Source: Streptomyces sp. NBC_01669 | Lineage (GTDB): Bacteria > Actinomycetota > Actinomycetes > Streptomycetales > Streptomycetaceae | Assembly (NCBI RefSeq): GCF_026339735.1 | Contig: NZ_JAPEQG010000001.1 | Location: 3,038,001-3,102,000 of the forward strand | Reading direction: 5' to 3' | DNA length: 64,000 nucleotides | Part shown: piece after piece, positions 18,111-28,928 of the stretch | Layout of the letters: every line of letters begins with the position of its first letter | Numbering within the stretch: position 1 is the stretch's first letter | Translations under genes and position numbers: made by a program | The notes under the pieces: model-generated | Told to the model about the DNA's origin: nothing | What the model saw: the letters and a program-made list of their open reading frames with translations, nothing else | The model's database searches: none

Positions 18111-19598
18111 ATGACTGCCGCACCTCCCCCGATGGCCGAGACATCTCCGCTGGTCAGTACGGTCCACGGCGTGGTGCGCGGTGCGCTCGAACAGGGCGTC
18201 GCCGTCTTCCGCGGCATCCCGTACGCGGCCGCGCCGGTCGGCCCCCGTCGCTTCCGGGCGCCGGAGCCACCGGAGCGCTGGGACGGCGTGCGGGAGGCGG
18301 TGGCGTTCGGGCCCACCGCACCCAAGCGGCCCTACTCCCCTCCGCTGGACGAACTGCTGCCCGACCCCGAAGTGCCGGGCGACGACTGCCTCAACCTCAA
18401 TGTGTGGACTCCCTCCCCCGCCCGGGCCGGGCTGCCCGTCATCGTCTGGATCCACGGCGGTTCGCTGCTGCACGGTTCGTCGGCCGTGGAGCTGTACGAC
18501 GGGGCGGCGTTCGCCCGTGACGGCGTGGTGCTCGTGTCGGTCAACTACCGTCTCGGTATCGAAGGGTTCGGCGTCTTCCCCGACGCCCCCGCCAATCGCG
18601 GTCTGCTCGACCAACTGGCGGCCCTGGAGTGGGTGCGGCAGAACATCGCGGCCTTCGGCGGCGATCCGCGGCAGGTCACGGTGTGCGGCGAGTCGGCAGG
18701 CGCGATCTCCATCGGGGCGCTGCTCGCCGCGCCGCGCTCACAAGGACTGTTCCGGCGGGCGGTGCTGCAGAGCGGTGCGCCGGCGGCGCTCTCCCCGGAG
18801 GCCGGCCGGGGTACCACGGAGCTGATCGCGAAGCGGCTGGGCGTCGCGGCGACGGCCGAGGCTCTGGCCGCGGTCGACCCGGCCGGACTGCTGGCCGCGC
18901 AGACCGAGGTGACGGGCGGCGGCACCCCGCTGACCGGTGGGAACTCCTTCCAGATCGTGGTGGACGGTGATCTGCTGCCCCACGACCCTGCCGAGGCCCT
19001 GCGCGAGGGTGCTGCCGACGGGATCGATCTGCTGATGGGGACGAACACCGAGGAGTACCGGCTCTGGTTCGTCCCCAGCGGGCTGACCGAACGGTTGAGC
19101 CGCTTCACACTCCGTCTGGCGCTGCTGAAGTTCAAGGTGCCGGGCGCCACAGCGCGTACGTACCACGCGAACCGGCCCGGAGCCACTCCGGGGGAACTGC
19201 TCGGTGCGCTCGCCACCGATCTTCTGCTGCGCGTCCCGCTGAACCGGCTGGCCGACGCCCGCAGCGGCAGTTCCGGCCGCACCTTCCTGTACGAGTTCGG
19301 CTGGCGGACGCCGGTACGACGGCTCGGTGCCTGTCACGCACTGGAGATCGGCTTCGTCTTCGACACCCTGGACCGGCCCGACGCCATGGCCCTGACCGGC
19401 GAGAACGCCCCGCAGGAGCTGGCCGACGCGATGCATGCGGCCTGGGTGCGGTTCGCCGCGACCGGCGACCCCGGCTGGCCGTCCTGGGACGCGTCCCGTC
19501 CGGTGATGGTCTTCGGCCCCGGTGCGCCCGCGGTGGTGCACGCCCCGCGCAACGACGAACTGCGCGGCTGGACACCGTACCGGGAAGAGAGGCCGTAG
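18111..19598 (+). CDS. Carboxylesterase / type B lipase family hydrolase
   Basis: This 495-residue alpha/beta hydrolase belongs to the carboxylesterase type B family. Family marks are [20 protein letters not shown] near the N-terminus, [26 protein letters not shown] (oxyanion hole HGG) and the nucleophile elbow CGESAGA with the catalytic Ser near residue 191. A Glu/Asp in [10 protein letters not shown] and His in [12 protein letters not shown] are the likely rest of the triad. No signal peptide is visible, so it is probably intracellular. The start ATG follows AAGGGCTGAAG. It lies 75 bp after the ligase fragment and may once have been co-transcribed with it. Confidence 0.93.
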   Translation: MTAAPPPMAETSPLVSTVHGVVRGALEQGVAVFRGIPYAAAPVGPRRFRAPEPPERWDGVREAVAFGPTAPKRPYSPPLDELLPDPEVPGDDCLNLNVWTPSPARAGLPVIVWIHGGSLLHGSSAVELYDGAAFARDGVVLVSVNYRLGIEGFGVFPDAPANRGLLDQLAALEWVRQNIAAFGGDPRQVTVCGESAGAISIGALLAAPRSQGLFRRAVLQSGAPAALSPEAGRGTTELIAKRLGVAATAEALAAVDPAGLLAAQTEVTGGGTPLTGGNSFQIVVDGDLLPHDPAEALREGAADGIDLLMGTNTEEYRLWFVPSGLTERLSRFTLRLALLKFKVPGATARTYHANRPGATPGELLGALATDLLLRVPLNRLADARSGSSGRTFLYEFGWRTPVRRLGACHALEIGFVFDTLDRPDAMALTGENAPQELADAMHAAWVRFAATGDPGWPSWDASRPVMVFGPGAPAVVHAPRNDELRGWTPYREERP

Positions 19599-19775
19599 GG
19601 TCCCCACGGGCCCGGTGGCGCGCGCACGGGGCGGATCCGGCTGATCCGCGGCTGCCCGCGAATGCTGCGCTGCCGCGGGCCGGACAGGTGCGTGAACGGT
19701 TCCGCCCCGTCGCCGCCCTGTCGCCGCTCCGGCGGAAGCCGTCCGCCCGCAGGGTTGAGCGGCCGGTGGTCCGGC

Positions 19776-19804
19776 GGACCCCGGCCGGGCAGGGCCGGGG
19801 GTCC
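19776..19804 (-). terminator. Terminator hairpin of the EF-hand gene
   Basis: GGACCCCGGCC pairs with GGCCGGGGGTCC (one bulged G) around a 6-nt loop, 10 bp beyond the stop of the minus-strand EF-hand gene. It could also stop read-through from the carboxylesterase on the other strand. Confidence 0.7.
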
Positions 19805-19813
19805 TTCCGGCGA

Positions 19814-20029
19814 TCAGCCCTTGTTCTGGGCAGCCCAGAACTCGTCGAAGGTGAGGAGACCGTCACCGTTCGTGTCGTGGGAGTTGATGACGGCCTGGGC
19901 CACCGGCTCGGTGACGTAGGGGTCACCCAGCTGAGCCATCACGCTCTTGTACTCGGCGGCCGAAATCAGACCGTCGCCGTTCAGGTCGTACCGCTCGAAC
20001 GCCTTGCGCGCCGACTCGATGTCCGCCAC
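19814..20029 (-). CDS. Small EF-hand calcium-binding protein
   Basis: This 71-residue cytoplasmic protein consists of two EF-hands. Loop 1 is DLNGDGLISAAE (about residues 15-26) and loop 2 DTNGDGLLTFDE (about residues 52-63); both have Asp at position 1, Gly at 6 and Glu at 12 and should bind calcium. Streptomyces encode several such short calcium-binding proteins (calerythrin/CabB-like), proposed as calcium buffers or sensors. The gene is divergent from the GNAT gene at 20173 and has its own hairpin terminator. Confidence 0.93.
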   Translation of the reverse strand: MADIESARKAFERYDLNGDGLISAAEYKSVMAQLGDPYVTEPVAQAVINSHDTNGDGLLTFDEFWAAQNKG

Positions 20030-20172
20030 TGTTCCGCCCCTTCGTAATGCCTAACTGACGGGGGTCAGATTAACGGGCGCGAGAGGGACCGATTGCGGCG
20101 GCCGGTCGTCGATCATGGGTGGGGTGTCCGCGGACGGCGGACAGGACCGGGAACCCGGGAGGGGAACACTTC

Positions 20173-20811
20173 ATGACCGACGCACTGGCCCAGATCCTGA
20201 CGGCTGCCGCACACGGGCGGTTCCCGCCGCCGGACGGTTCCACGACCGTGGTGGCACAGCCGAACGCACGGGACGCCGGGGTGCTGGCCTTCACCGCGCA
20301 CTCGGTGGTGTTCACCGACGAGGATCCGGACTGGGTACGGGCCACGCTGGCCGGCACCCCGGGCGACGCGCTCGCCGCGACGATGAATCCGCACTTCCTG
20401 GGCGCGCTGCTGGCCCGTACCGGACGGCACATGAACACCATCGATCTGCTGACCGTCGCGGGCGCGCTGCCGGGCGAGCCGGGGATCGGGCTCCGCGAGA
20501 TCGAGGACCCGGAACACCCGCGGGTGGCGCGGGCGATGAAGTTCCGCGACGAGGTCCGGGTCTGGGCCGCCGACGGCGGGGTGCTGATCCTCGGCCGTGG
20601 GGTCGCCGGGCGATGGGAGACGGCGATCGAGGTGGCGGAGGAGGCGCGCGGCCGCCGCCTCGGGGAGCGCCTGGCGCGGGCGGCCCGGCACCTGGTGCCG
20701 GACGAGGTGGTATGGGCGCAGCAGTCGCCGGGGAACGCCCGCAGTGTGCGGACGTTCCAGGCGGCGGGCTACCGTCCGGTGGGCTCGGAGGCGCTGCTGG
20801 TCGCGGGCTGA
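20173..20811 (+). CDS. GNAT family N-acetyltransferase
   Basis: This 212-residue protein has a C-terminal GNAT domain: VLILGRGVAGRWETAIEVAEEARGRRLGERLARAARHLVP contains the acetyl-CoA-binding strand and the R/Q-x-x-G-x-G/A-like loop (ARGRRLGE), and VVWAQQSPGNARSVRTFQAAGYRPVGSEALLV is the closing helix-strand with the N-x-x-x-x-x-x-F-x-x-x-G-Y pattern. The N-terminal 100 residues (FTAHSVVFTDEDPDWVRATL) are less conserved. The substrate is unknown. The start is ATG at 20173 with GGAGGGG upstream. Confidence 0.85.
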   Translation: MTDALAQILTAAAHGRFPPPDGSTTVVAQPNARDAGVLAFTAHSVVFTDEDPDWVRATLAGTPGDALAATMNPHFLGALLARTGRHMNTIDLLTVAGALPGEPGIGLREIEDPEHPRVARAMKFRDEVRVWAADGGVLILGRGVAGRWETAIEVAEEARGRRLGERLARAARHLVPDEVVWAQQSPGNARSVRTFQAAGYRPVGSEALLVAG

Positions 20812-20831
20812 GTCACGGACTCTGCGGCGGG

Positions 20832-22025
20832 TCAGCGGAAGACGCCGGTGTGGCCGAGCGAGTAGCGGCCCGGCTGCGGATAGACGGCGAGTCCGTGCGG
20901 TCCGCTGCCCACCGGGATCCGGGCGAGCTGCTTTCCGGTGGCCGTGTCGATCGCGTACACCTCGGCGTTGTAACGCCCCGACAGCCAGAGGACCTTGCCG
21001 TCCGGTGAGACACCGCCCATGTCCGGGCTGCCGCCGTTCGGCAGGCGCCACTTCTTCGTCAGCTTGTTCCGTGCGAAGTCGAAGATGGAGATGGTTCCTT
21101 CGCCGCGGTTGGAGATGTACATCACCTTGGAGTCCCGGCTGACGTACAGCCCGTGGGCCCCCTTGCCGGTGGGCAGCAGCTTCGGGGTGGTGAACTTCTT
21201 CCCGTCCAGCACCCACATGCCGTTCGCGATCATGTCCGCAATGTAGAACGTACTGCCGTCCGGCGACAGCTTCACGTCCTGTGGCATGGCCCCCTTGAAC
21301 GGCAGCTTCTGCTGGCCGACGATCTTCATCTTCGCCGTGTCGACCTTGAGGAGTTCGCCGGAGAACTCGCAGGAGACGATGAAGTACCGGCCGTCCATGG
21401 AGAAGTCGGCGTGGTTGACGCCCGAGCAGTCGACTGGAACGGTCTTGGCCGTCTTCATGGTGTGGGCATCGCGGAAGACCAGCTCACGGTCCATCGAGGC
21501 CATCACGATGGCGTACTTGCCGTCCGGCGTGAAGTACAGGTTGTACGGGTCGGAGACGGGGACCGTCTTTCCGGGCTTCCCGGTGGCGGGGTCGATGGGC
21601 GTGAGACTGTCGCCGAGGTCGTTGTTCACCCAGAGCGTCTTCAGGTCCCAGGACGGGACGACGTGCTGCGGCTGGTGTCCGACCGGGATGGTCTTGATGA
21701 CCTTGTACGTCTTCGGGTCGATCACCGACACCGTGTTGGAGTTGGTGTTGGGTACGTAGATCCGTGCCGGGAAGCCCTTGACGGCCGGCGACATATTTCC
21801 TGGCCGGTCGGCCGCGTACACGTCCTTGGGATCGAGCACCGGCGGCATCCCGGCGAGTCCGGGCGACGTGACGCGTCCGGGGGCGGCTTGCTCCGGGGTG
21901 GCGTTCCCCTGGACGGGGGTGTCGGCGGCCTCGGGCGTCCCCTTCTCGGCTGGGGTGCCACAGCCCGCGAGGACGGCGATGAGGATGCCGCCGAGCAGGG
22001 CCGCGGTGCGCGTGGTGGTGAGCAT
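20832..22025 (-). CDS. YncE-like beta-propeller lipoprotein
   Basis: This 397-residue protein has a lipoprotein signal (LLGGILIAVLAGCGTPAE, lipobox LAGC) and then a seven-bladed-type propeller. The repeats are easily seen: RIYVPNTNSNTVSVIDPKT, TLWVNNDLGDSLTPIDPATG, HGLYVSRDSKVMYISNRGEG and LWLSGRYNAEVYAIDTATG. YncE-like proteins bind partners or small ligands outside the membrane, but no enzymatic role is established. The ATG overlaps the stop of the upstream deacetylase-like gene (TGATG at 22023-22027), so the two are co-translated and probably act together at the cell surface. Confidence 0.92.
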   Translation of the reverse strand: MLTTTRTAALLGGILIAVLAGCGTPAEKGTPEAADTPVQGNATPEQAAPGRVTSPGLAGMPPVLDPKDVYAADRPGNMSPAVKGFPARIYVPNTNSNTVSVIDPKTYKVIKTIPVGHQPQHVVPSWDLKTLWVNNDLGDSLTPIDPATGKPGKTVPVSDPYNLYFTPDGKYAIVMASMDRELVFRDAHTMKTAKTVPVDCSGVNHADFSMDGRYFIVSCEFSGELLKVDTAKMKIVGQQKLPFKGAMPQDVKLSPDGSTFYIADMIANGMWVLDGKKFTTPKLLPTGKGAHGLYVSRDSKVMYISNRGEGTISIFDFARNKLTKKWRLPNGGSPDMGGVSPDGKVLWLSGRYNAEVYAIDTATGKQLARIPVGSGPHGLAVYPQPGRYSLGHTGVFR

Positions 22026-22837
22026 CAGGTCAGCAGCTCCGTGGTCGTCACCGCGCGCAGTCCGCGGCGGTCGATTTCGGCGAGGAGGACCGGCAGTGCG
22101 GCGACCGTGTCCGCGTAGCCGAAATGCAGGCTCACCACCGATCCGTTGCGGATCTCCCCGGCGACCTTGCGGGTGACGGCCGCGGCGCCGGGAGAGGTGA
22201 AGTCGAGGGAGTCCACGTCGTACGAGAGGACGTGTGGGTAGCCCGCCCGGTGGGCGAGGCGCTGGACGAGCGGGGTGGCGTGCTGGGTACGCGAGGGCCG
22301 GAACCAGGTGCCGATGGAGCCGGTGAGCCGGCGCAGCCGTTGGGCGCAGCCGGTGATCTCCGCGTATGCCTCGGACTCGCCCATCGCCGAGATGTCGGCA
22401 TGGTGCTGGGTGTGATTGCCGAGGTCATGGCCGCCGTCGAGGATCCGGCGGGCCATGTCGGGGTGCTCGTCGAGCCAGCTGCCGACGGCGAGGACGGTGA
22501 TCCGGGCGTGGGCCCGTTCCGCCTCGGCGAGCACGGTCCGGGCGATGGCGGGGTCGCCCTGGCCGTGGAAGGTGAGGGCGACGCGGGCGCGGTGACGGGG
22601 ACCGTGGTCGATCTGGACCGGCTGCCCGGGGAAGCGGTGCGGGGCGGGCGCGGGGTGCGGGGCCTGGGGCTTCGCGCCCCCGGGGGTCGTCGCGGGAGTG
22701 GTGGCCGGGGTCTTCGCCGAGGTGTTGACGGCGCCGCGTTCGTCCGTACATCCCGCCGCAAGGACGCCGGCCAGGGCTGCCCCTGCACCCGCACGCAGTG
22801 TGCTGCGGCGGTGGACCGGCGTCTCGGAGGCCTTCAT
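22025..22837 (-). CDS. NodB-like polysaccharide deacetylase-fold lipoprotein with altered motif 1
   Basis: This 270-residue exported protein has a Tat/Sec-like lipoprotein N-terminus (RRSTLRAGAGAALAGVLAAGC) and a NodB-fold domain. The usual metal/catalytic motif TFDDGP is replaced by TFHGQGDP, losing both Asp residues. The HxxxH motif (GNHTQHHADIS) is present, motif 3 is FRPSR, and VLSYDVDSLDF and SVVSLHFG fit motifs 4 and 5. Deacetylase activity is therefore doubtful; a binding or altered hydrolytic role is possible. It precedes the YncE-like gene with overlapping stop and start. Confidence 0.85.
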   Translation of the reverse strand: MKASETPVHRRSTLRAGAGAALAGVLAAGCTDERGAVNTSAKTPATTPATTPGGAKPQAPHPAPAPHRFPGQPVQIDHGPRHRARVALTFHGQGDPAIARTVLAEAERAHARITVLAVGSWLDEHPDMARRILDGGHDLGNHTQHHADISAMGESEAYAEITGCAQRLRRLTGSIGTWFRPSRTQHATPLVQRLAHRAGYPHVLSYDVDSLDFTSPGAAAVTRKVAGEIRNGSVVSLHFGYADTVAALPVLLAEIDRRGLRAVTTTELLT

Positions 22838-23091
22838 GGGCAGAACAGTAGGTGCGAAATGTCAGAAAAATAACAATCACCCACATTCACACTCCTTCCC
22901 GGGTCGCGAAGGAAGTGCCGCCAATGGCCCGATTACTCGATGATTCACCCGGCGAACCACATAATCATTCATGCATTGCCAGGCCAGTGACCCATCACAC
23001 CTACGATTCAGTATCAAAGAGTCACGTTGTGACCAGATTTATCCGATTAGTTCCTTTGGATCCCGGGTCGCCCATCTGCCATAGTCGGTTC

Positions 23092-23211
23092 CACGACCTC
23101 CATTGACCCGGGCCAGGTCGTCCAGAGCGGCCGTGAACACACCCCCCATTTCACGGTCCCCACACAGAAGCCCCCGCAGCGCCGCACCACGGCCGACCGG
23201 GGGCTTCTGTG
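23092..23211 (+). ncRNA. Candidate small RNA with C-rich hairpin loop
   Basis: A possible promoter (TTTGGA near 23055 and CATAGT near 23080) precedes a stretch with no supported gene that ends in a strong hairpin. Inside it, CCGTGAA and TTCACGG form a 7-bp stem whose loop carries six cytosines. The end is an inverted repeat with perfect 14-bp arms (23163-23176 and 23198-23211). The C6 loop recalls actinobacterial 6C RNAs, but only one C-rich loop is seen and the genomic location is not the usual one, so the family assignment is not made. Confidence 0.4.
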
Positions 23212-23262
23212 CGTCGTGCCGGGCGTCGTCACAGAGGGCGCAGGGGCGGGGGCCGGATCGGC

Positions 23263-23895
23263 TCAGCGGTCGGAGATCCGCATCTCGAACCAGATGGTCT
23301 TGCCGCGCGGCAGCAGATCCACCCCCCAGCGGTCGGAGAGCTTGTCGACGAGAAAGAGCCCGCGGCCGCTGATGTCCATCTCCTGGACCGGCATGAGGCA
23401 CGGCAGCCCGCGCGAGGGATCGCGCACCTCGATCCGGATCCAGCCGCGGCGGCGCAGCATCCGCAGTCCGAAAATGCGCGCGCCCGTGTGCCGTACCGCA
23501 TTGCCGACGAGTTCCGAGACGAGCAGAACGGCATGCTCGGCGGTCTGCGGGGAAAGCGCCCACTGGCGCAGCACCACGCAGGAGGTGAGCCGCCGGGCGG
23601 TGGCCGCGGACTCCGGACGGGAGGGCAGCCTGACTTCGTCCTCCGCCGGATTTCCGAACAACTCCAGCGCCTTGAACGCCTGTTCGTCCTCGACAGCCGG
23701 CATCCAGCGTGCCGCAGTCGCGCCGCTGCGTTGTCGCGGCTGTTCCACACCATCCAGGCCCGCCATGTCCACCATCATGGCCGCACGGCGGGCACTCCGG
23801 GGCCGTTCCGAGGGAATCTCTACCCCGGAATGGGACATTCCGTAGTGGTCGATAGGCATATGCCAGCGGCAGAATGCGACGCTCGATATAGCCAC
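23263..23895 (-). CDS. RsbW/SpoIIAB-like ATP-binding regulatory protein
   Basis: This 210-residue protein ends in a HATPase_c domain of the anti-sigma-factor serine kinase type: the N-box is seen in LLVSELVGNAVRHTGARIFGLRM (about residues 117-140), G1 in IEVRDPSRGLP and G2 in DISGRGLFLVDKLSDRWGVD. Streptomyces have dozens of these small ATPases; some are anti-sigma factors, most are uncharacterised. The N-terminal 75 residues are low-conserved, and the start could be ATG at 23895, 23859 or 23838; none has a clear Shine-Dalgarno. No sigma factor or antagonist is adjacent, so the partner is unknown. Confidence 0.85.
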   Translation of the reverse strand: MAISSVAFCRWHMPIDHYGMSHSGVEIPSERPRSARRAAMMVDMAGLDGVEQPRQRSGATAARWMPAVEDEQAFKALELFGNPAEDEVRLPSRPESAATARRLTSCVVLRQWALSPQTAEHAVLLVSELVGNAVRHTGARIFGLRMLRRRGWIRIEVRDPSRGLPCLMPVQEMDISGRGLFLVDKLSDRWGVDLLPRGKTIWFEMRISDR

Positions 23896-23945
23896 TGACC
23901 TGCGCGTATGCCCCGTCCGCGCGGGGTTGCCGGGGTCATCCGAGC

Positions 23946-23976
23946 GCTGAGCCTTAAGGTTCCCTTAAGGCTCAGC
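23946..23976 (-). terminator. Terminator hairpin of the enoyl-CoA hydratase gene
   Basis: Perfect 14-bp arms (GCTGAGCCTTAAGG and its complement) enclose a 3-nt loop. It lies 54 bp beyond the stop of the minus-strand hydratase gene and upstream of the RsbW-like gene. Confidence 0.85.
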
Positions 23977-24029
23977 CAATCCGCTCGCACGGATGAATCT
24001 GCGGCAGTCTGTACCCAACTGGCGTTCGG

Positions 24030-24797
24030 TCAGAGGAACTTGGCCTTGCCCGGTCCCTCTTCGACAAAGCTGCGCATACCGCGCTCACGGTCCTCGGTGG
24101 CGAACAGGCCGGCGAACCAATTCCGCTCGATCGTGAGACCGGTGTCGATGTCCGTCTCCAGCCCCGCGTCGACCGACTCCTTCGCCGCGCGCAGCGCGAG
24201 AGCCGGCCCCTTGGCCAGCCGGGCCGCCCAGGCGTGCGCCTGCTCGTACACCTCGGCCGCGGGCACCACCCGGTCCACCAGGCCGATCGCCAGCGCCTCT
24301 TCGGCCTTCACGTGACGGCCGGTGAAGATCAGGTCCTTGGCCTTGGACGGGCCGACCAGCCGGGCCAGCCGCTGGGTGCCGCCCGCGCCGGGAATCAGGC
24401 CGAGCAGGATCTCGGGCTGGCCCAACTTGGCGTTGTCGGCGGCGATCCGGAAGTCGGCGCAGAGCGCCAGCTCGCAGCCGCCACCGAGCGCATAACCGGT
24501 GACGGCGGCGACGACAGGCTTGGGGATGCGGGCCACCGCGGTGAAGGAGTCCTGCAGCGCCTTGGACCGTACGACCATCGCCGTGTGGTCCATCGCCTGC
24601 ATCTCCTTGATGTCCGCGCCCGCCGCGAACACCTTCTCACCGCCGTAGAGGACGACGGCGCGCACATCGTCGCGCCGCGTCGCCTCCTCGGCGAGTTCAC
24701 GCAGCCGGTCCTGGGTGGCGACGTCCAGGGCGTTCATGGGCGGACGGTCCAGCCGGATCGTGCCGACGCCGTCGCTTGCTTCGAGGGTTACGGTCAT
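24030..24797 (-). CDS. Enoyl-CoA hydratase/isomerase (crotonase family)
   Basis: This 255-residue crotonase-fold enzyme hydrates or isomerises 2-enoyl-CoA esters. The oxyanion-hole segments are AAGADIKEM (about residues 59-67) and ALGGGCELALCADFRIA (about residues 104-120), followed by GQPEILLGLIPGAGGTQRL with the catalytic Glu pair positions (E in QPEI, and G/E region in IPGAGGTQ). The C-terminal trimerisation part ends FVEEGPGKAKFL. Family length is normal. The physiological substrate cannot be told. It stands alone between two strong hairpins at 23946 and 24823. Confidence 0.94.
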   Translation of the reverse strand: MTVTLEASDGVGTIRLDRPPMNALDVATQDRLRELAEEATRRDDVRAVVLYGGEKVFAAGADIKEMQAMDHTAMVVRSKALQDSFTAVARIPKPVVAAVTGYALGGGCELALCADFRIAADNAKLGQPEILLGLIPGAGGTQRLARLVGPSKAKDLIFTGRHVKAEEALAIGLVDRVVPAAEVYEQAHAWAARLAKGPALALRAAKESVDAGLETDIDTGLTIERNWFAGLFATEDRERGMRSFVEEGPGKAKFL

Positions 24798-24822
24798 GAG
24801 AGGCAGGTTAACCGTCGCTAAC

Positions 24823-24867
24823 GACGGCGGGCCCGGTGCTGTTGGTCACAGCACCGGGCCCGCCGTC
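24823..24867 (-). terminator. Terminator hairpin of the L,D-transpeptidase gene
   Basis: Perfect 19-bp GC-rich arms around a 7-nt loop (TTGGTCA), 17 bp after the stop of the L,D-transpeptidase gene and just upstream of the hydratase start. One of the strongest hairpins in the window. Confidence 0.9.
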
Positions 24868-24884
24868 ATGTCGTGCTTCGCGAA

Positions 24885-26138
24885 CTACTTGGTCCACTCC
24901 GCCCAGGTCATGTTCCAGCCGTTGAGGCCGTTGTCCGGCTGGATGGTCTTGTCGTGGGAGTTCTTCACGATCACGACGTCGCCGATGAGCGAGTTGTCGA
25001 AGAACCAGGCAGCCGGGGTCTTCTTGCTCCACGCGCCGCGCACGTCCTGCAGACCGACGCAGCCGTGGCTGGTGTTGGTCGAACCGAAGACATAGGGAGC
25101 GCCCCAGTAGTTCCCGTGGATGAACGTGCCCGACGTGGACAGACGCATCGCGTGCGGCACGTCCTTGATGTCGTACTCGCCGCCGAAGCCGACGGTGTCG
25201 CCGTTCATCCGGGTCACCTTGAGCTTCTCGCTGATGACCATCTGGCCGTTGTACGTGGTGGTCGCAGGGGCGCCCGCGGAGATCGGGATGTTCTTGATCT
25301 GCTTGCCGTCACGGACGACCTTCATCCGGTGCGTGCTCGCGTCGACATGGCTGACCTGGCTGCGGCCGATGGTGAACGAGACCGTCTTGGCCTGCTTGCC
25401 GTAGACCCCGGGGCGTCCCTCGACGCCGTCGAGGTTCAGCTTCACGGTCACCTTGGTGCCCGCGACCCAGTACTTCTCCGGGCGGAAGTCCAAGCGGTCG
25501 TTGCCGAACCAGTGGCCCTCGACCTGTACCGCCGGCTCCGCCGTCACTTCGATGGCCTTCTCGACCGCTTCGGGGTCGGTGATACCGCGGGTGAAGTGGA
25601 TCGAGACCGGCATGCCGACGCCGACCGTGGAACCGTCCTCCGGCGTGTACTGCCCGATGAAGGTGTTCTTCGGGACCAGCGTGGTGAACGTGGTGTCCTT
25701 GGCCGACTCGCGGCCCTTGGCGTCCTTGGCGATCGCGTGGACCGTGTACTTCGTCGCCGCGGCCAGGTGCTGCTCGGGCTCCCAGCTCGCGCCGTCCGCC
25801 GCGATCTTGCCCTCGACCTCGACGCCCTTGGGGTCCGCGACCTCGACCGTGGTCAGCTTGCCCTGCTCGGCGGAGATCTTCAGCGCCCCGCTGGTGGCGA
25901 CCGAGTCGGCACCGTCCTTGGGCGCGACGGTCACCACCGCCTGCGAGGCGGTCGTGTCCGCGCTCCTGCCGCCGCCGCTCTTCCCGCCCTTGTCCCCGGC
26001 GTCGGTGTCTCCCCCGCCGCACGCCGTCACCAGCAACAGCAGCGCACCCAGTACCAGAGCCAGCAGTCCGGTGGTCCCCCGACCACGCCGTCCGCTGTCC
26101 GCCCCGACCGATGTCCCCGATATCGGCTGCCCGTTCAA
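24885..26138 (-). CDS. L,D-transpeptidase lipoprotein with Ig-like domains
   Basis: This 417-residue exported enzyme should make 3-3 cross-links in peptidoglycan. It has a lipoprotein signal (TTGLLALVLGALLLLVTACGGGD), a Gly/Ser linker, two Ig-like domains typical of actinobacterial Ldt proteins (for example PEDGSTVGVGMPVSIHFTRG), and a YkuD catalytic domain. The active site is HGNYWGAPYVFGSTNTSHGCVGL with the catalytic Cys in SHGCVG near residue 345. The C-terminal extension ending WNMTWAEW is also family-typical. Start ATG at 26138. Anchored in the membrane, it would act on the cell-wall side. Confidence 0.95.
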   Translation of the reverse strand: MNGQPISGTSVGADSGRRGRGTTGLLALVLGALLLLVTACGGGDTDAGDKGGKSGGGRSADTTASQAVVTVAPKDGADSVATSGALKISAEQGKLTTVEVADPKGVEVEGKIAADGASWEPEQHLAAATKYTVHAIAKDAKGRESAKDTTFTTLVPKNTFIGQYTPEDGSTVGVGMPVSIHFTRGITDPEAVEKAIEVTAEPAVQVEGHWFGNDRLDFRPEKYWVAGTKVTVKLNLDGVEGRPGVYGKQAKTVSFTIGRSQVSHVDASTHRMKVVRDGKQIKNIPISAGAPATTTYNGQMVISEKLKVTRMNGDTVGFGGEYDIKDVPHAMRLSTSGTFIHGNYWGAPYVFGSTNTSHGCVGLQDVRGAWSKKTPAAWFFDNSLIGDVVIVKNSHDKTIQPDNGLNGWNMTWAEWTK

Positions 26139-26624
26139 TGTGGTCGTCTCCCCTCACACGGCCTGGCCCCGCCATGGCCCCGGGAGCCTGCAGGCTCCTA
26201 CCCCCGCGCGCTGCACATGCGCGCTAGCGAAAGGAAATCACACGGACCTTTGAGAGATCCCCCCAAGGATGTCACCGTTCAGTCCCAAGTTGTCCCAGGA
26301 CTCCACCATGTGACGCCTGGTAGGGGCGCGAGGGTGCCCGGCCGGCCCGTCAAAGGATTCCGCATGGGCGCAGCCGGTCGGTACGGACGGCGCGGCCAGT
26401 GCGGCGAGCGGTCCTGCCCATGTCAGCGCGGTGACCGTGCTCACCCCTGCCTTCCTCGCGTTGTGGTTCACGCCCCCGCAACGACCAGGGCCTGCCGGGG
26501 GAAACGTGAGTGCGGGCCCCGCTGTGGGCAGAACAGAGGGGAGGACCACATTCGGGGAGCCGCGGCCGGGACGCCGTGCGCTCCTCTTCGGCGCCGGGTC
26601 CGATGAGCCGCGGGAGGCTGAGAG
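26139..26624. other. Divergent promoter region between the L,D-transpeptidase gene and glgX
   Basis: 486 bp separate two divergent starts. No gene is supported; the open frames here have no product similarity. A/T-richer stretches lie at about 26225-26310. The final 20 bp carry GGGAGG spaced 7 nt from the glgX GTG. Confidence 0.55.
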
Positions 26625-28904
<2,280 letters not shown>

Positions 28905-28928
28905 TGCGGAACAGGGCGGACGGCCGGC

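Noticed and set aside
23039..23563. Minus-strand open frame crossing the RsbW-like gene and the candidate RNA
   Set aside because: It is out of frame with the HATPase gene, lacks similarity and has no start signal.
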